Assembly (NCBI RefSeq): GCF_001650735.1
Contig: NZ_LXVY01000034.1
Coordinates: 372,001 to 436,000, forward strand
Direction of reading: 5' to 3'
Origin: Sphingomonas sp. TDK1
GTDB taxonomy: Bacteria > Pseudomonadota > Alphaproteobacteria > Sphingomonadales > Sphingomonadaceae
Length of the DNA: 64,000 bases
Position numbers and translations under genes: made by a program. Position 1 is the first letter of the stretch. Each line of letters begins with the position of its first letter. Shown one piece after another: positions 46,888-55,618 of this stretch. The notes beneath the pieces were generated by a model. It did no database searches. It was given only the letters and a program-made list of their open reading frames with translations, and was not told the origin of the DNA.

Positions 46888-47822
46888 TCGCGCGGGTTTT
46901 CATCGACGGTGCCGCCGGCACGACCGGCCTGGAGATTCGCGAGCGCCTTGCCGGCCGCTCCGAGATCGACGTGATGGTCCTCGACGACCAGGACCGCAAG
47001 GATCCGAAGAAGCGCGAGGAAGCGCTGAACGCTGCCGATTTCGTCATACTCTGCCTGCCGGACGACGCCGCGCGCGAAGCGGTGGCCATGATCCAGAACG
47101 AGCGCACGCGGGTGATCGACGCCTCGACCGCCTATCGCACCGCCGCCGACTGGACCTATGGATTCGCGGAACTGGAGCCGGGCCAGGCGTCGGCGATCGC
47201 CGAGGCGGCACGGGTGAGCAACCCCGGCTGCTACCCCACCGGCTTTCTCGCGCTGGTCCGCCCGCTGATTCGCGCCGGTCTGATCCCGCACGACTTCCCG
47301 CTCAGCGTGAATGCCGTATCCGGCTATTCCGGCGGCGGCCGCGCGATGATCGCCGAGTTCGAGGGCGACGGTCCGGACGCGACCGGCACCGCGTTCCGCC
47401 CCTATGGCCTGTCGCTCGCGCACAAGCATGTGCCCGAGATGCAGAAGCATGCGCGGATCGAGCATCCGCCGATCTTCCTGCCCTCGGTCGCGCGCACCTA
47501 TCGCGGCATGATCGTGGAAGTCCCGCTGCCGCTGTTCGCCTTCACCCGCAAGCCTTCGGTGGAAGCGCTGGAGAATGTCCTGCGCGACGCCTATCGCGAC
47601 TCGCCCGTCGTCCAGGTGCTGCCCGCCGACGTGGCGACGGTATCGATCGAGGAAAATGCCGGCACCGACCGCCTGTCGGTGCGCGTCTTCGGCAATGACG
47701 AGACGCGGCAGGCGCGGCTGATCGCCACGCTCGACAATCTCGGCAAGGGCGCTGCCGGCGCGGCGGTGCAGAATCTCAACATCATGGCAGGGCTCGATCC
47801 CACCGCCGGGCTGGTCCTCTAA
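46884..47822 (+). CDS. argC: N-acetyl-gamma-glutamyl-phosphate reductase (type 2)
   Basis: Third step of arginine synthesis: NADPH reduction of N-acetylglutamyl phosphate. The 312-residue product is the short type 2 form. It has FIDGAAGTTGLEIRERLAGR (nucleotide fold), the catalytic Cys in SNPGCYPTGFLALVRPL, SGYSGGGRAMIAEFEG and a His in HKHVPEMQKH. It starts with ATGA overlapping the SH3-like gene. A terminator-like hairpin follows. It sits far from the AST catabolic genes at 15-19 kb. Confidence 0.95.
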   Translation: MIARVFIDGAAGTTGLEIRERLAGRSEIDVMVLDDQDRKDPKKREEALNAADFVILCLPDDAAREAVAMIQNERTRVIDASTAYRTAADWTYGFAELEPGQASAIAEAARVSNPGCYPTGFLALVRPLIRAGLIPHDFPLSVNAVSGYSGGGRAMIAEFEGDGPDATGTAFRPYGLSLAHKHVPEMQKHARIEHPPIFLPSVARTYRGMIVEVPLPLFAFTRKPSVEALENVLRDAYRDSPVVQVLPADVATVSIEENAGTDRLSVRVFGNDETRQARLIATLDNLGKGAAGAAVQNLNIMAGLDPTAGLVL

Positions 47823-47850
47823 CCAACAAGGCGCCTTCGATTTTCCGGCC

Positions 47851-47881
47851 AACGGCGTCGCTCCGCAGGGGCGGCGCCGTT
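47851..47881 (+). terminator. Hairpin after argC
   Basis: AACGGCG (47851-47857) pairs with CGCCGTT (47875-47881), with further GC pairing inside, followed by CTTTCG. The T-run is short, so efficiency is uncertain. Confidence 0.5.
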
Positions 47882-48020
47882 CTTTCGCGCGCAACATTCC
47901 TATCGTACGGCGTGACGTCCGAAGAATTTTTGCACGTCGCCGCATACCTATTCAGCCCCTTCGGCTTGATCTTTCGGCCGCATTGGTGTCTCGCGGGGCG
48001 AACCAATCGAGAGGGAAATG

Positions 48021-49478
48021 ATGCAGCAGCCCGTCGGCAAATTGCTTCTGTTCGGTGCCACCGGTGATCTCGCGCAGCGTATGCTGCTTCCCTCACTCTA
48101 CGCGCTCCATGCCGATGGCCTGCTCCCGAACGGCCTGACCATTACCGGCACCGCGCGCTCCGAGCATGACGACGCGGGCTATCGCGCTTTCGCCGCCAAG
48201 GCGCTCGAGCAGTTCCTGCCCGCCGACCGGAAGGACGACAGCGCTGTCGCCTCGTTCCTCCAGCGCGTGCACTACCAGACGCTCGATGCTTCGCAGACCG
48301 AAGGCTATGGTGCGCTGAAGGAGAAACTGGGCGACATTTCGGGCGGTCTTGCCATCTTCCTGTCGACCGCCCCCTGGCTGTTCGGCCCCACGATCAAGGG
48401 CCTCGAATCGGCGGGTCTGGCCGGCGACAATGTCCGCATCAGCCTGGAGAAGCCGCTCGGGCGAGACCTCGCCTCCAGTCGCGAGATCAACGACATCGTC
48501 GCGGAGGCCTTCCCCGAGGAGCGCACCTTCCGCATCGATCACTATCTCGGCAAGGAGACGGTGCAGAACATCCTCGCGCTGCGCTTCGGCAACTCGCTGT
48601 TCGAGCCGGTATGGAACGCCCGCGGCATCGACAGCGTGCAGATAACGGTTTCAGAGACGGTGGGTCTCGAAGGTCGCGCCGGATTCTACGACGATACCGG
48701 CGCGCTGCGCGACATGGTGCAGAACCACATGCTCCAGCTGCTCGCGCTGATCGCGATGGAGCCCCCTGCCCGCTTCGACGGCACCTCGATCCGCGACGAG
48801 AAGGTCAAGGTGCTCCGCTCGCTGCGCAAGATCGCGGCGGCGGATGCGCCGAATCTCACCGTGGTCGGCCAATATGGCGGCGGCGCGGTGAAGGGGCAGA
48901 TCGTCCGCGACTATACCACCGATCTCGGCAAGGACTCGCGCACCGAGACCTTCGTGGCGATCAAGGCGCATGTCGACAACTGGCGCTGGCAGGGCGTGCC
49001 CTTCTACCTGCGCACCGGCAAGCGCCTCGCCGAGCGGCGCTCGGAAATCGTCATCCAGTTCAAGCCGGTGCCGCACTCGATCTTCGCCGAGCGCGGCGGC
49101 ATGCTCCAGTCCAACACGCTGGTGATCCGCCTCCAGCCGGAGGAATATGTCCAGCTGCTGGTCATGGCGAAGCAGCCGGGACTGGACCGCGACGGCTATC
49201 GCCTGCGTGAAGTGCCGCTGAACCTCAGCCTCGACACCGAGTTCGCCGGCACGCGCCGCCGCATCGCCTATGAGCGCCTGCTGCTCGACCTGATCGAGGG
49301 CGACCCCACGCTGTTCGTCCGCCGCGACGAGGTGGAAGCGCAGTGGGAATGGATCGACGCGATCCGCGCCGGCTGGGACGCCAATGATCTCAAGCCCAAG
49401 CCCTATGCCTCGGGCAGCTGGGGCCCCTCGCTGTCGATCGCGCTCACCGAGCGCGACGGGGTGCACTGGCACGAATGA
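48021..49478 (+). CDS. zwf: Glucose-6-phosphate 1-dehydrogenase
   Basis: Oxidises glucose 6-phosphate to 6-phosphogluconolactone with NADP+ or NAD+, the entry to the Entner-Doudoroff route. The 485-residue product has LLLFGATGDLAQRMLLPSLY (GASGDLA-type dinucleotide motif), FRIDHYLGKETVQNILALRF (catalytic His and substrate Lys), PFYLRTGKRLAERRSEIVIQ and a typical C-terminus. ATG 48021 gives the better spacing to GAGAGGG; 48018 is the other choice. It is the first gene of the zwf-pgl-edd-glk-eda cluster. Confidence 0.97.
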   Translation: MQQPVGKLLLFGATGDLAQRMLLPSLYALHADGLLPNGLTITGTARSEHDDAGYRAFAAKALEQFLPADRKDDSAVASFLQRVHYQTLDASQTEGYGALKEKLGDISGGLAIFLSTAPWLFGPTIKGLESAGLAGDNVRISLEKPLGRDLASSREINDIVAEAFPEERTFRIDHYLGKETVQNILALRFGNSLFEPVWNARGIDSVQITVSETVGLEGRAGFYDDTGALRDMVQNHMLQLLALIAMEPPARFDGTSIRDEKVKVLRSLRKIAAADAPNLTVVGQYGGGAVKGQIVRDYTTDLGKDSRTETFVAIKAHVDNWRWQGVPFYLRTGKRLAERRSEIVIQFKPVPHSIFAERGGMLQSNTLVIRLQPEEYVQLLVMAKQPGLDRDGYRLREVPLNLSLDTEFAGTRRRIAYERLLLDLIEGDPTLFVRRDEVEAQWEWIDAIRAGWDANDLKPKPYASGSWGPSLSIALTERDGVHWHE

Positions 49479-49504
49479 TCGGGGCTGGTGCCTCTCCTTC
49501 TTTC

Positions 49505-49532
49505 GCTCCCCTCCCGCAAGCGGGAGGGGAGC
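49505..49532 (+). repeat. Perfect hairpin repeat between zwf and pgl
   Basis: A 13-bp perfect stem (49505-49517 with 49520-49532) reads GCTCCCCTCCCGC and its complement around AA. It has no T-tail, so it is probably a REP-like element that may tune transcript stability between zwf and pgl rather than a full terminator. It resembles the shorter copy at 31647-31660. Confidence 0.6.
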
Positions 49533-49614
49533 ATTAGCGGGACATTCACCCTATATCGGACCCGCGCGGCACCTGCGCCGCCGACCAGGTCCCACCGAAA
49601 CCCAAGGAGCTTAC

Positions 49615-50322
49615 ATGACGACCGAAATCGAATGGTGGGACTATGACGACGCCGCCGAAATGGGCGACGCACTCGCCGGCGACGTGCAGTTCATCATCGA
49701 AAGCGCGATCGACGCGCGCGGCGCCGCGGTCATCGCGCTTGCCGGCGGCCGCACCCCCGGACCGATCTACGCCAAGCTGAGCAAGGCCAAGCTCGACTGG
49801 AAGCGCGTGACGATCATCCCGACCGACGACCGCATCGTGCCGATGGGCGACGCCATGTCGAACGTCACCGGCCTCGCCAAGGTGTTCCTGCCGCTCGGCG
49901 CCCGCGTGATCCCGGTCGTCAGCGAAAAGGCCGACGACTACAAGGCCGCCGGCCGCGCGGCCGATGCCCGACTGCAGGACCTGCACTGGCCGCTCGACCT
50001 TTGCCTGCTCGGCATGGGCGCGGATGGTCACACCGCCTCGATCTTCCCCGGCCCCGATCTCGCCGAGGCATTGACCGGCCCCAAGGAACGCCGCGCGCTG
50101 GGCGTGATGCCCGATCCGCTGCCGCCCGAAGCGCCGGTCGCCCGCGTCAGCCTGTCGCTGGCGGCGATCGTCTCCGCCCGCGCGCTGATGATCGCGATCA
50201 CCGGCCAGGAGAAGCGCGACGTCCTGGAGCGCGCCGTTGCCGAGGGCGCCGGCTCGACCTTGCCGATCGGCCGCGTCCTCGCCGAAACCGAACTGCCCGT
50301 CGACATTCACTGGAGCCTGTAA
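49615..50322 (+). CDS. pgl: 6-phosphogluconolactonase
   Basis: Hydrolyses 6-phosphogluconolactone. The 235-residue DevB/NagB-like product has VIALAGGRTPGPIYAKLSKA, TIIPTDDRIVPMGDAMSNV, CLLGMGADGHTASIFPGPDL (signature) and a GSTLPIGRVL end. The ATG at 49615 follows AAGGAG with 5-base spacing. The next gene, edd, starts on the base after its stop. Confidence 0.94.
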   Translation: MTTEIEWWDYDDAAEMGDALAGDVQFIIESAIDARGAAVIALAGGRTPGPIYAKLSKAKLDWKRVTIIPTDDRIVPMGDAMSNVTGLAKVFLPLGARVIPVVSEKADDYKAAGRAADARLQDLHWPLDLCLLGMGADGHTASIFPGPDLAEALTGPKERRALGVMPDPLPPEAPVARVSLSLAAIVSARALMIAITGQEKRDVLERAVAEGAGSTLPIGRVLAETELPVDIHWSL

Positions 50323-52146
50323 ATGGCCAATCTGCACGCCGAAATCGCAGCCGTCACCGATCGGGTGATCGAGCGGTCCAAGGCGGGCCGCACCGCCTAT
50401 CTCGACCTGATCCGCCGCGAACGCGAATCGGGCAATGACCGGCCGAAGCTCGGCTGTGCCAACCTCGCCCACGCCTATGCCGGTACCGAGGAACAGCGCG
50501 ACGCGCTGAAGACCGGCGCGCGGATGAACATCGGCATCGTTACCTCGTACAACGACATGCTCTCCGCGCATGCGCCCTATTATCGCTATCCCGAGCAGAT
50601 GAAGGTGTGGGCGCTGGAAGCCGGTGCCACCGCGCAGGTCGCGGGCGGCGTACCGGCGATGTGCGACGGCGTGACGCAGGGCTATCAGGGCATGGAACTC
50701 TCCCTGTTCAGCCGCGACACCATCGCCATGGCGACCGCGGTATCGCTCAGCCACCGCGTATTCGAAGGCGCGGCGCTGCTCGGCATCTGCGACAAGATCG
50801 TGCCGGGTCTGCTGATGGGCGCGCTGCGCTTCGGCCATCTGCCGATGGTGCTGATCCCCGGCGGCCCGATGCGCTCGGGCCTGCCGAACAAGGAAAAAGC
50901 CGCCGTCCGCGAGCGCTTTGCCGAAGGCAAGGCGAGCCGCGAGGAGCTGCTGGAGGCGGAAATCGCCGCCTATCACGGCAAGGGCACCTGCACCTTCTAC
51001 GGCACCGCCAACTCGAACCAGATGATGATGGAGGCGATGGGCCTCCACGTTCCCGGTTCGGCCTTCGCCAACCCGGGCACCAAGCTCCGCCAGGAGCTGA
51101 CCCGTCACGCCGTCCACCGCCTTGCCGAGATCGGCTGGAACGGCGACGATTATCGCCCGATCGGCCATGTCGTCGATGAACGAGCAATCGTGAACGCGGC
51201 GATCGTGCTGCTCGCCACCGGCGGCTCGACCAACCACCTGATCCACGTCCCCGCCTTCGCACGCGCGGCCGGCATGGTGATCGACTGGGAGGATTTCGAC
51301 CGTCTCTCGCGCGTCGTGCCGCTGATGACGCGCGTCTATCCGAACGGCTCGGCCGACGTGAACCAGTTCGAGGATGCCGGCGGGCCGTCCTTCGTCATCA
51401 AGGAACTGCTGCGCGGCGGGCTGATGCATGCCGACGCGCTGACCATCGCCAAGGACGGCATGGCCGCCTATGGCCGCAAGCCCGACATCGAGGGTGACGC
51501 GCTGGTCTGGACCGAGCATGGCGAAAAGAGCAACGACGAGAATATCGTTCGCACGGTCGAGACCGCCTTCTCCCCCGAGGGCGGCTTCCGCATCCTCAAG
51601 GGCAATATCGGCCGCGCCTGCATCAAGGTCTCGGCGGTCGAGCGCGAGCGCTGGACCATCGAGGCCCCTGCCCGCGTCTTCTCGGACCAGCTGGAAGTGC
51701 TGGAGGCGTTCAAGGCCGGCGAACTGGAGCGCGACGTGATCGTCGTGGTCCGCTTCCAGGGCCCGCGCGCCAACGGCATGCCCGAACTGCACAAGCTCAC
51801 CCCGCAGCTCGGCGTGCTACAGAATCGCGGCTTCAAGGTGGCGCTGGTCACCGACGGGCGCATGTCGGGCGCCAGCGGCAAGGTGCCGGCGGCGATCCAC
51901 CTGTCGCCCGAAGCGCTCGGCGGCGGCCCGATCGGCAAGGTGCGCGACGGCGACATCCTGCGCCTGGATGCCGAGAACGGCGTGCTGGAGGCGCTGGTGC
52001 CGGCGGACGAATGGGACGCGCGCGACCATGCCGTCGCCCCGCCCCCCGCGGTCGGTACCGGCCGGGAGCTGTTCGCGATGCTGCGTCACCATTGCGACGA
52101 GGCCGAAAAGGGCGCGTCGGCGATGCTGCACGAAGCGGGCCTGTGA
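50323..52146 (+). CDS. edd: 6-phosphogluconate dehydratase
   Basis: Key Entner-Doudoroff enzyme that makes 2-keto-3-deoxy-6-phosphogluconate; it has an [4Fe-4S] cluster and belongs to the IlvD/Edd family. The 607-residue product has IGIVTSYNDMLSAHAPYYRY, GVPAMCDGVTQGYQGMELSL, LLGICDKIVPGLLMGALRFG, GTCTFYGTANSNQMMMEAMG, LATGGSTNHLIHVPAFARAA and VTDGRMSGASGKVPAAIHLS. Cluster cysteines are in MCDGVT, GICDK and GTCTFYG. It starts immediately at the pgl stop. Confidence 0.97.
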   Translation: MANLHAEIAAVTDRVIERSKAGRTAYLDLIRRERESGNDRPKLGCANLAHAYAGTEEQRDALKTGARMNIGIVTSYNDMLSAHAPYYRYPEQMKVWALEAGATAQVAGGVPAMCDGVTQGYQGMELSLFSRDTIAMATAVSLSHRVFEGAALLGICDKIVPGLLMGALRFGHLPMVLIPGGPMRSGLPNKEKAAVRERFAEGKASREELLEAEIAAYHGKGTCTFYGTANSNQMMMEAMGLHVPGSAFANPGTKLRQELTRHAVHRLAEIGWNGDDYRPIGHVVDERAIVNAAIVLLATGGSTNHLIHVPAFARAAGMVIDWEDFDRLSRVVPLMTRVYPNGSADVNQFEDAGGPSFVIKELLRGGLMHADALTIAKDGMAAYGRKPDIEGDALVWTEHGEKSNDENIVRTVETAFSPEGGFRILKGNIGRACIKVSAVERERWTIEAPARVFSDQLEVLEAFKAGELERDVIVVVRFQGPRANGMPELHKLTPQLGVLQNRGFKVALVTDGRMSGASGKVPAAIHLSPEALGGGPIGKVRDGDILRLDAENGVLEALVPADEWDARDHAVAPPPAVGTGRELFAMLRHHCDEAEKGASAMLHEAGL

Positions 52147-52271
52147 GACTGTACCGCAAGTAAATCGGTTCCTCCGCCGCACACGGGCTTTACAAGCGCC
52201 CGTGTCGGCGGAAGAACGGCGCCGCGCTCTGGCAACGTTGACAGAAGCGGAAATGAGAGGATCGGAATCGG

Positions 52272-53240
52272 ATGGAAGTCGTCGCCGTCGACATCGGGGG
52301 GACCCACGCGCGCTTTGCCGTGGCAGAGGTGGCGGAAGGTCGTGTCGTCTCGCTCAGCGAGCCGATCACCCAGAAGGTTGCCGAACATCCCAGCCTCCAG
52401 CTTGCCTGGCGCGCCTTTGGCGAGCAGCTCGGGCGGCCGGTGCCCAAGGCCGCCGCGATCGCGGTCGCCTCGCCGGTCAACGGTGATCTGATCAAGCTCA
52501 CCAACAATCCCTGGATCATCCGCCCGCCGCTGATCCCCGATCGCCTGGGCGCCGAGACCTGGACGATCGTCAACGATTTCGAAGCGATCGGCCATGCCGT
52601 CGCCCAGCTTGAGGACGAGGCGTTCCTGCATCTCTGCGGGCCCGAAACGCCGCTGCCGGACAAGGGCGCGATCACCGTCTGCGGGCCGGGCACCGGGCTC
52701 GGCGTCGCGCAGGTGTTCCGCCATCGCGGCGGCTACGACATCATCGCCACCGAAGGCGGCCATAGCGATTTCGCCCCGCTCGACGCGATCGAGGACGCGC
52801 TGGTGAAACGCCTCCGCCGCACCTACCAGCGGGTTTCCAAGGAACGCATCGTCGCGGGCCCGGCCATCGTCTCGATCTACGAGACGCTCGCCGATCTGGA
52901 AGGCGTGCCGGTCGCGCGGCTGGACGACAAGGCGATCTGGACGCTGGCGCTGGAAGGCAAGGACAGCCTGGCGGTGGCGGCACTCGATCGCTTCTGCCTC
53001 AGCCTCGGCGCGGTCGCGGGCGATCTGGCGCTCGGCCATGGTCCCACCGCCGTGGTCATCGCCGGCGGTCTGGGGTTGCGCCTGAAGGACCATCTGCTGC
53101 AATCGGGCTTCGGCGAGCGATTCGTCGCCAAGGGGCGCTTCCGCTCCCTGATGGCGACGATCCCCGTCAAGCTGATTACCCATCCCCAACCGGGCCTGTA
53201 CGGCGCAGCCGCCGCCTTCGCCCAGGAGCATGCACAGTGA
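52272..53240 (+). CDS. glk: Glucokinase
   Basis: Phosphorylates glucose to feed zwf. The 322-residue Glk (PF02685) product has VVAVDIGGTHARFAVAEVAE (phosphate 1), WTIVNDFEAIGHAVAQLEDE, TVCGPGTGLGVAQVFRHRGG, ATEGGHSDFAPLDAIEDALV and VVIAGGLGLRLKDHLLQSGF. It follows edd after 125 bases and overlaps eda by 4 bases. It is a soluble ATP-dependent kinase, not the ROK type. Confidence 0.95.
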   Translation: MEVVAVDIGGTHARFAVAEVAEGRVVSLSEPITQKVAEHPSLQLAWRAFGEQLGRPVPKAAAIAVASPVNGDLIKLTNNPWIIRPPLIPDRLGAETWTIVNDFEAIGHAVAQLEDEAFLHLCGPETPLPDKGAITVCGPGTGLGVAQVFRHRGGYDIIATEGGHSDFAPLDAIEDALVKRLRRTYQRVSKERIVAGPAIVSIYETLADLEGVPVARLDDKAIWTLALEGKDSLAVAALDRFCLSLGAVAGDLALGHGPTAVVIAGGLGLRLKDHLLQSGFGERFVAKGRFRSLMATIPVKLITHPQPGLYGAAAAFAQEHAQ

Positions 53241-53854
53241 GCGATACCCGCCCTTCGATCGAAGCCATCATGCGCACCGCAGCCGTCATCCCGGTGCTGG
53301 TGATCGACGACGCCGCCAAGGCGCGTCCGCTTGCCGAGGCGCTGGTGAAGGGCGGCCTGCGCGTGCTCGAAGTGACGATGCGCACCCCGGCGGCGCTGGA
53401 AGCGATCCGCGAGATGAAAAAGGTCCCCGGCGCGATCGTCGGCGCCGGCACCGTGGTGAACACCCAGCAGTTCGAACAGGTGATGAAGGAGGATGCCGAA
53501 TTCATCGTCTCCCCCGGTCTCACCGATCGTCTCGGCGACGCGATCGTCCGCAGCGGCGTGCCCTATCTGCCGGGCATCGCGAATGCCGGCGACATCATGC
53601 GCGGCATGGATCTCGGCCTCAGCCACTTCAAGTTCTTCCCGGCCGAGACCTCCGGCGGGCTCAAGGCGCTCAAGGCCCTCGCCGCGCCCTTCTACCAGGC
53701 GAAGTTCTGCCCCACGGGCGGCATCAGCCTGGCGAGTGCGCCGGAATGGCTGGCGTTCGATCCGGTACTCTGCGTCGGCGGCAGCTGGATCAGCAGCGGA
53801 TCGCTGGAAGAGGTGGAAGCCAAGGCCCGCGAAGCCGCCGCGCTGCCGCGCTGA
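53237..53854 (+). CDS. eda: KDPG/KHG aldolase
   Basis: Splits 2-keto-3-deoxy-6-phosphogluconate to pyruvate and glyceraldehyde 3-phosphate. The 205-residue class I aldolase has VLEVTMRTPAALEAI (catalytic Glu45), VGAGTVVNTQQFEQVMKEDA and the Schiff-base Lys132 in LSHFKFFPAETSGG, then FCPTGGISLASAPEWLA. It overlaps glk by 4 bases and ends the cluster. A composite palindromic element follows. Confidence 0.96.
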   Translation: MSDTRPSIEAIMRTAAVIPVLVIDDAAKARPLAEALVKGGLRVLEVTMRTPAALEAIREMKKVPGAIVGAGTVVNTQQFEQVMKEDAEFIVSPGLTDRLGDAIVRSGVPYLPGIANAGDIMRGMDLGLSHFKFFPAETSGGLKALKALAAPFYQAKFCPTGGISLASAPEWLAFDPVLCVGGSWISSGSLEEVEAKAREAAALPR

Positions 53855-53860
53855 CCAACC

Positions 53861-53974
53861 TTAAGCCCCTCCTCCTGGGAGGAGGGGTTTGGGGGTGGAG
53901 GGATTTCAGAACGGTGGTTGGTCTCTGCGAGACACAGCCCCACCCCAACCCCTCCCCTAAAGGAGAGGGGCTAA
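53861..53974. repeat. Composite palindromic repeat after eda
   Basis: The left hairpin CCCCTCCTCC/GGAGGAGGGG (53866-53875 with 53878-53887) and the right hairpin CCCCTC/GAGGGG (53949-53954 with 53965-53970) are joined by a segment. The ends of that segment, GGGGTTTGGGGGTGG and CCCCACCCCAACCCC, are inverted copies of each other. This is a typical sphingomonad intergenic repeat pair and may also end eda transcription. Confidence 0.65.
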
Positions 53975-53999
53975 ATGCTCTCAACCCTTGCCCTCCCAA

Positions 54000-54017
54000 A
54001 TATACGAACCATATACG
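54000..54017 (+). promoter_or_regulatory. Direct repeat ATATACG upstream of the ParD-like gene
   Basis: ATATACG at 54000-54006 and 54011-54017 (11-base period, about one helical turn) lie 31-48 bases upstream of the ParD-like start. It is likely promoter/operator DNA for autoregulation. Confidence 0.4.
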
Positions 54018-54047
54018 CTCCGTAGTTCGACCCACACCGGAGCACCC

Positions 54048-54254
54048 ATGGGCATCGTGAAAATCGCCGACGACCTCCACGAGGAGGCCCGCCGCGCCAG
54101 CGCCGTCATGTGCCGCTCGATCAACGCCCAGGCGGAGTACTGGATGAAGATCGGCATGCTCGCCGAGGCGAACCCCACCCTGCCCTTCCACGAGCTCGTC
54201 CGCCGCCAGCTGGCCGAGGCGCAGGTCGGCGCCGCCGCGCTCGAGGCCGCCTGA
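54048..54254 (+). CDS. ParD-like antitoxin-family protein
   Basis: The 68-residue product reads MGIVKIADDLHEEARRASAV, then MCRSINAQAEYWMKIGMLAE. This ribbon-helix-helix type matches the ParD-like antitoxin family (PF11903). No toxin of RelE/ParE kind follows; instead the methionine aminopeptidase gene starts one base after its stop. ATATACG repeats lie upstream. Antitoxin activity is only inferred from family; it could be a plain DNA-binding regulator of the pair. Confidence 0.8.
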   Translation: MGIVKIADDLHEEARRASAVMCRSINAQAEYWMKIGMLAEANPTLPFHELVRRQLAEAQVGAAALEAA

Positions 54255-54255
54255 C

Positions 54256-55023
54256 ATGGTCAAGACGCCCGCCGAACTCGATCTGATGCGCGAGGCCGGG
54301 CGGCTGCTCGCCCAAGTCTTCGAGATGCTCGACCGCCAGCCGCTCGCCGGCATGTCGACGCTCGAGATCGACGCGCTGGTCGAGCGCTACATCACCGACG
54401 AGCTCCACGCCCGCCCCGCCAGCAAGGGGCAATATGGCTATGGTTTCGTGCTCAACTGCTCGCCCAACCATGTCGTCTGCCACGGCATGCCGGACGCCGA
54501 GACGGTCGTGCGCGACGGCGACATCATCAACCTCGACATCACGCTGGAAAAGAACGGCTTCATCGCCGATTCGAGCAAGACCTACATGGTCGGCGAGGTC
54601 TCGCCCCAGGCGCGGCGGCTGGTGAAGGTGACGCAGGAAGCGCTGTGGAAGGGCATCGCCCAGGTCCGTCCCGGCGCGACGCTGGGCGACATCGGCGCCG
54701 CGATCGAGCGGCATGCCAAGCAGCACGGCTATTCGGTGGTTCGCGACTATTGCGGCCACGGCATCGGCCGCGAAATGCACAAGGAACCGTCCATTCTCCA
54801 TTTCGGCCGCCCCGGCACCGGCATGAAGCTGCGCGAGGGCATGACCTTCACCATCGAGCCGATGCTGAACCAGGGTACGCGCAAGGTGACGACACTCGAC
54901 GACGGCTGGACGGTGGTGACCAACGATCGCAAGCTCTCCGCCCAGTTCGAGCATACCGTGGCGGTGACGGCGACGGGCGTCGAAGTGCTGACGCTGCGCC
55001 AGGGCGAACGGGCGCTGGCCTGA
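54256..55023 (+). CDS. map: Methionine aminopeptidase, type I
   Basis: Removes N-terminal Met from nascent proteins. The 255-residue pita-bread metalloprotease has NCSPNHVVCHGMPDAETVVR (His), GDIINLDITLEKNGFIADSS (metal Asp residues), VVRDYCGHGIGREMHKEPSI (His), GMTFTIEPML (Glu) and LSAQFEHTVAVT (Glu). Its ATG starts one base after the ParD-like stop, so the two are tightly coupled. It may be the housekeeping MAP or a second copy; the window does not tell. Confidence 0.96.
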   Translation: MVKTPAELDLMREAGRLLAQVFEMLDRQPLAGMSTLEIDALVERYITDELHARPASKGQYGYGFVLNCSPNHVVCHGMPDAETVVRDGDIINLDITLEKNGFIADSSKTYMVGEVSPQARRLVKVTQEALWKGIAQVRPGATLGDIGAAIERHAKQHGYSVVRDYCGHGIGREMHKEPSILHFGRPGTGMKLREGMTFTIEPMLNQGTRKVTTLDDGWTVVTNDRKLSAQFEHTVAVTATGVEVLTLRQGERALA

Positions 55024-55029
55024 CCCTTT

Positions 55030-55065
55030 GGGATCGCCACGGTTGCGAAACGGCCGGGCGATCCC
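55030..55065. terminator. Inverted repeat after map
   Basis: GGGATCGCC (55030-55038) and GGCGATCCC (55057-55065) form a 9-bp stem 6 bases past the map stop. No T-run follows, so termination is uncertain. Confidence 0.4.
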
Positions 55066-55145
55066 CATCTAGCGGATATCCCCGGCTTCCCTCCCGTAAG
55101 CACCGGCGGCTGGGTCCATCAGGTTCTCGCTTGCACAGCACGGAT

Positions 55146-55313
55146 ATGCCGATGGATCTCGCCTATCTCCTTTCCCGCTACCAGAATGCCCTGACCCGCG
55201 CCGGTAGCGCAGCATGCATGTCCTCGCGCGCGGCGCACCGCGCATTCGCCGCAGTCTATGCAGAGCGCATCTCGGCCTATCGGGAAGCCCATGCCATGGC
55301 GGCCGCCGCCTGA
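55146..55313 (+). CDS. Small hypothetical protein (55 residues)
   Basis: The product MPMDLAYLLSRYQNALTRAG and its Ala-rich remainder is helical, without a named domain. Its stop overlaps the start of the DUF2384 gene by one base (TGATG), which supports translation of both. An ATG at 55152 is an alternative start. Function unknown. Confidence 0.55.
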   Translation: MPMDLAYLLSRYQNALTRAGSAACMSSRAAHRAFAAVYAERISAYREAHAMAAAA

Positions 55314-55609
55314 TGGGCGCGATCACCAAGGTCGCGGTCGGCGCGACGTCCGATGAGCTTGATCGCAAGCGCTTCCGCAGCGCCACCAAGACCAAGCTGG
55401 CGCCGGAAGTCATCGCGCGCCAGTCGCGGGTTGCCCTGCTCGCCTTCCAGTCGCTGCCCGACCGCGAGACCGCATTGCTGTTCCTCAACAGCGAAGACGA
55501 GGCGCTGGGCGGACGCCCGATCGACATCGCCAGCACCAGCGAAGCAGGCGCAGAACGCGTCGCCGCACTGTTGCGCGCCCGCATGGCCCCGGCGGCGAAG
55601 ATCGACTAA
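55313..55609 (+). CDS. DUF2384 (MbcA/ParS/Xre toxin-binding) domain protein
   Basis: The 98-residue product has a C-terminal LLFLNSEDEALGGRPIDIAS, then EAGAERVAALLRARM. This is the ALGGRxPxD-type core of the Xre/MbcA/ParS antitoxin toxin-binding domain. The N-terminal part (KRFRSATKTKLAPEVIARQS) is too short for a complete Xre HTH. No RES-domain toxin gene is adjacent, so it may be an orphan or domesticated member. Coupled to the 55-residue gene upstream. Confidence 0.7.
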   Translation: MGAITKVAVGATSDELDRKRFRSATKTKLAPEVIARQSRVALLAFQSLPDRETALLFLNSEDEALGGRPIDIASTSEAGAERVAALLRARMAPAAKID

Positions 55610-55618
55610 GACGTCGCC

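Noticed and set aside
47823..48020. HexR-type operator before zwf
   Set aside because: No TTGTA-8-TACAA pattern is present in the gap.
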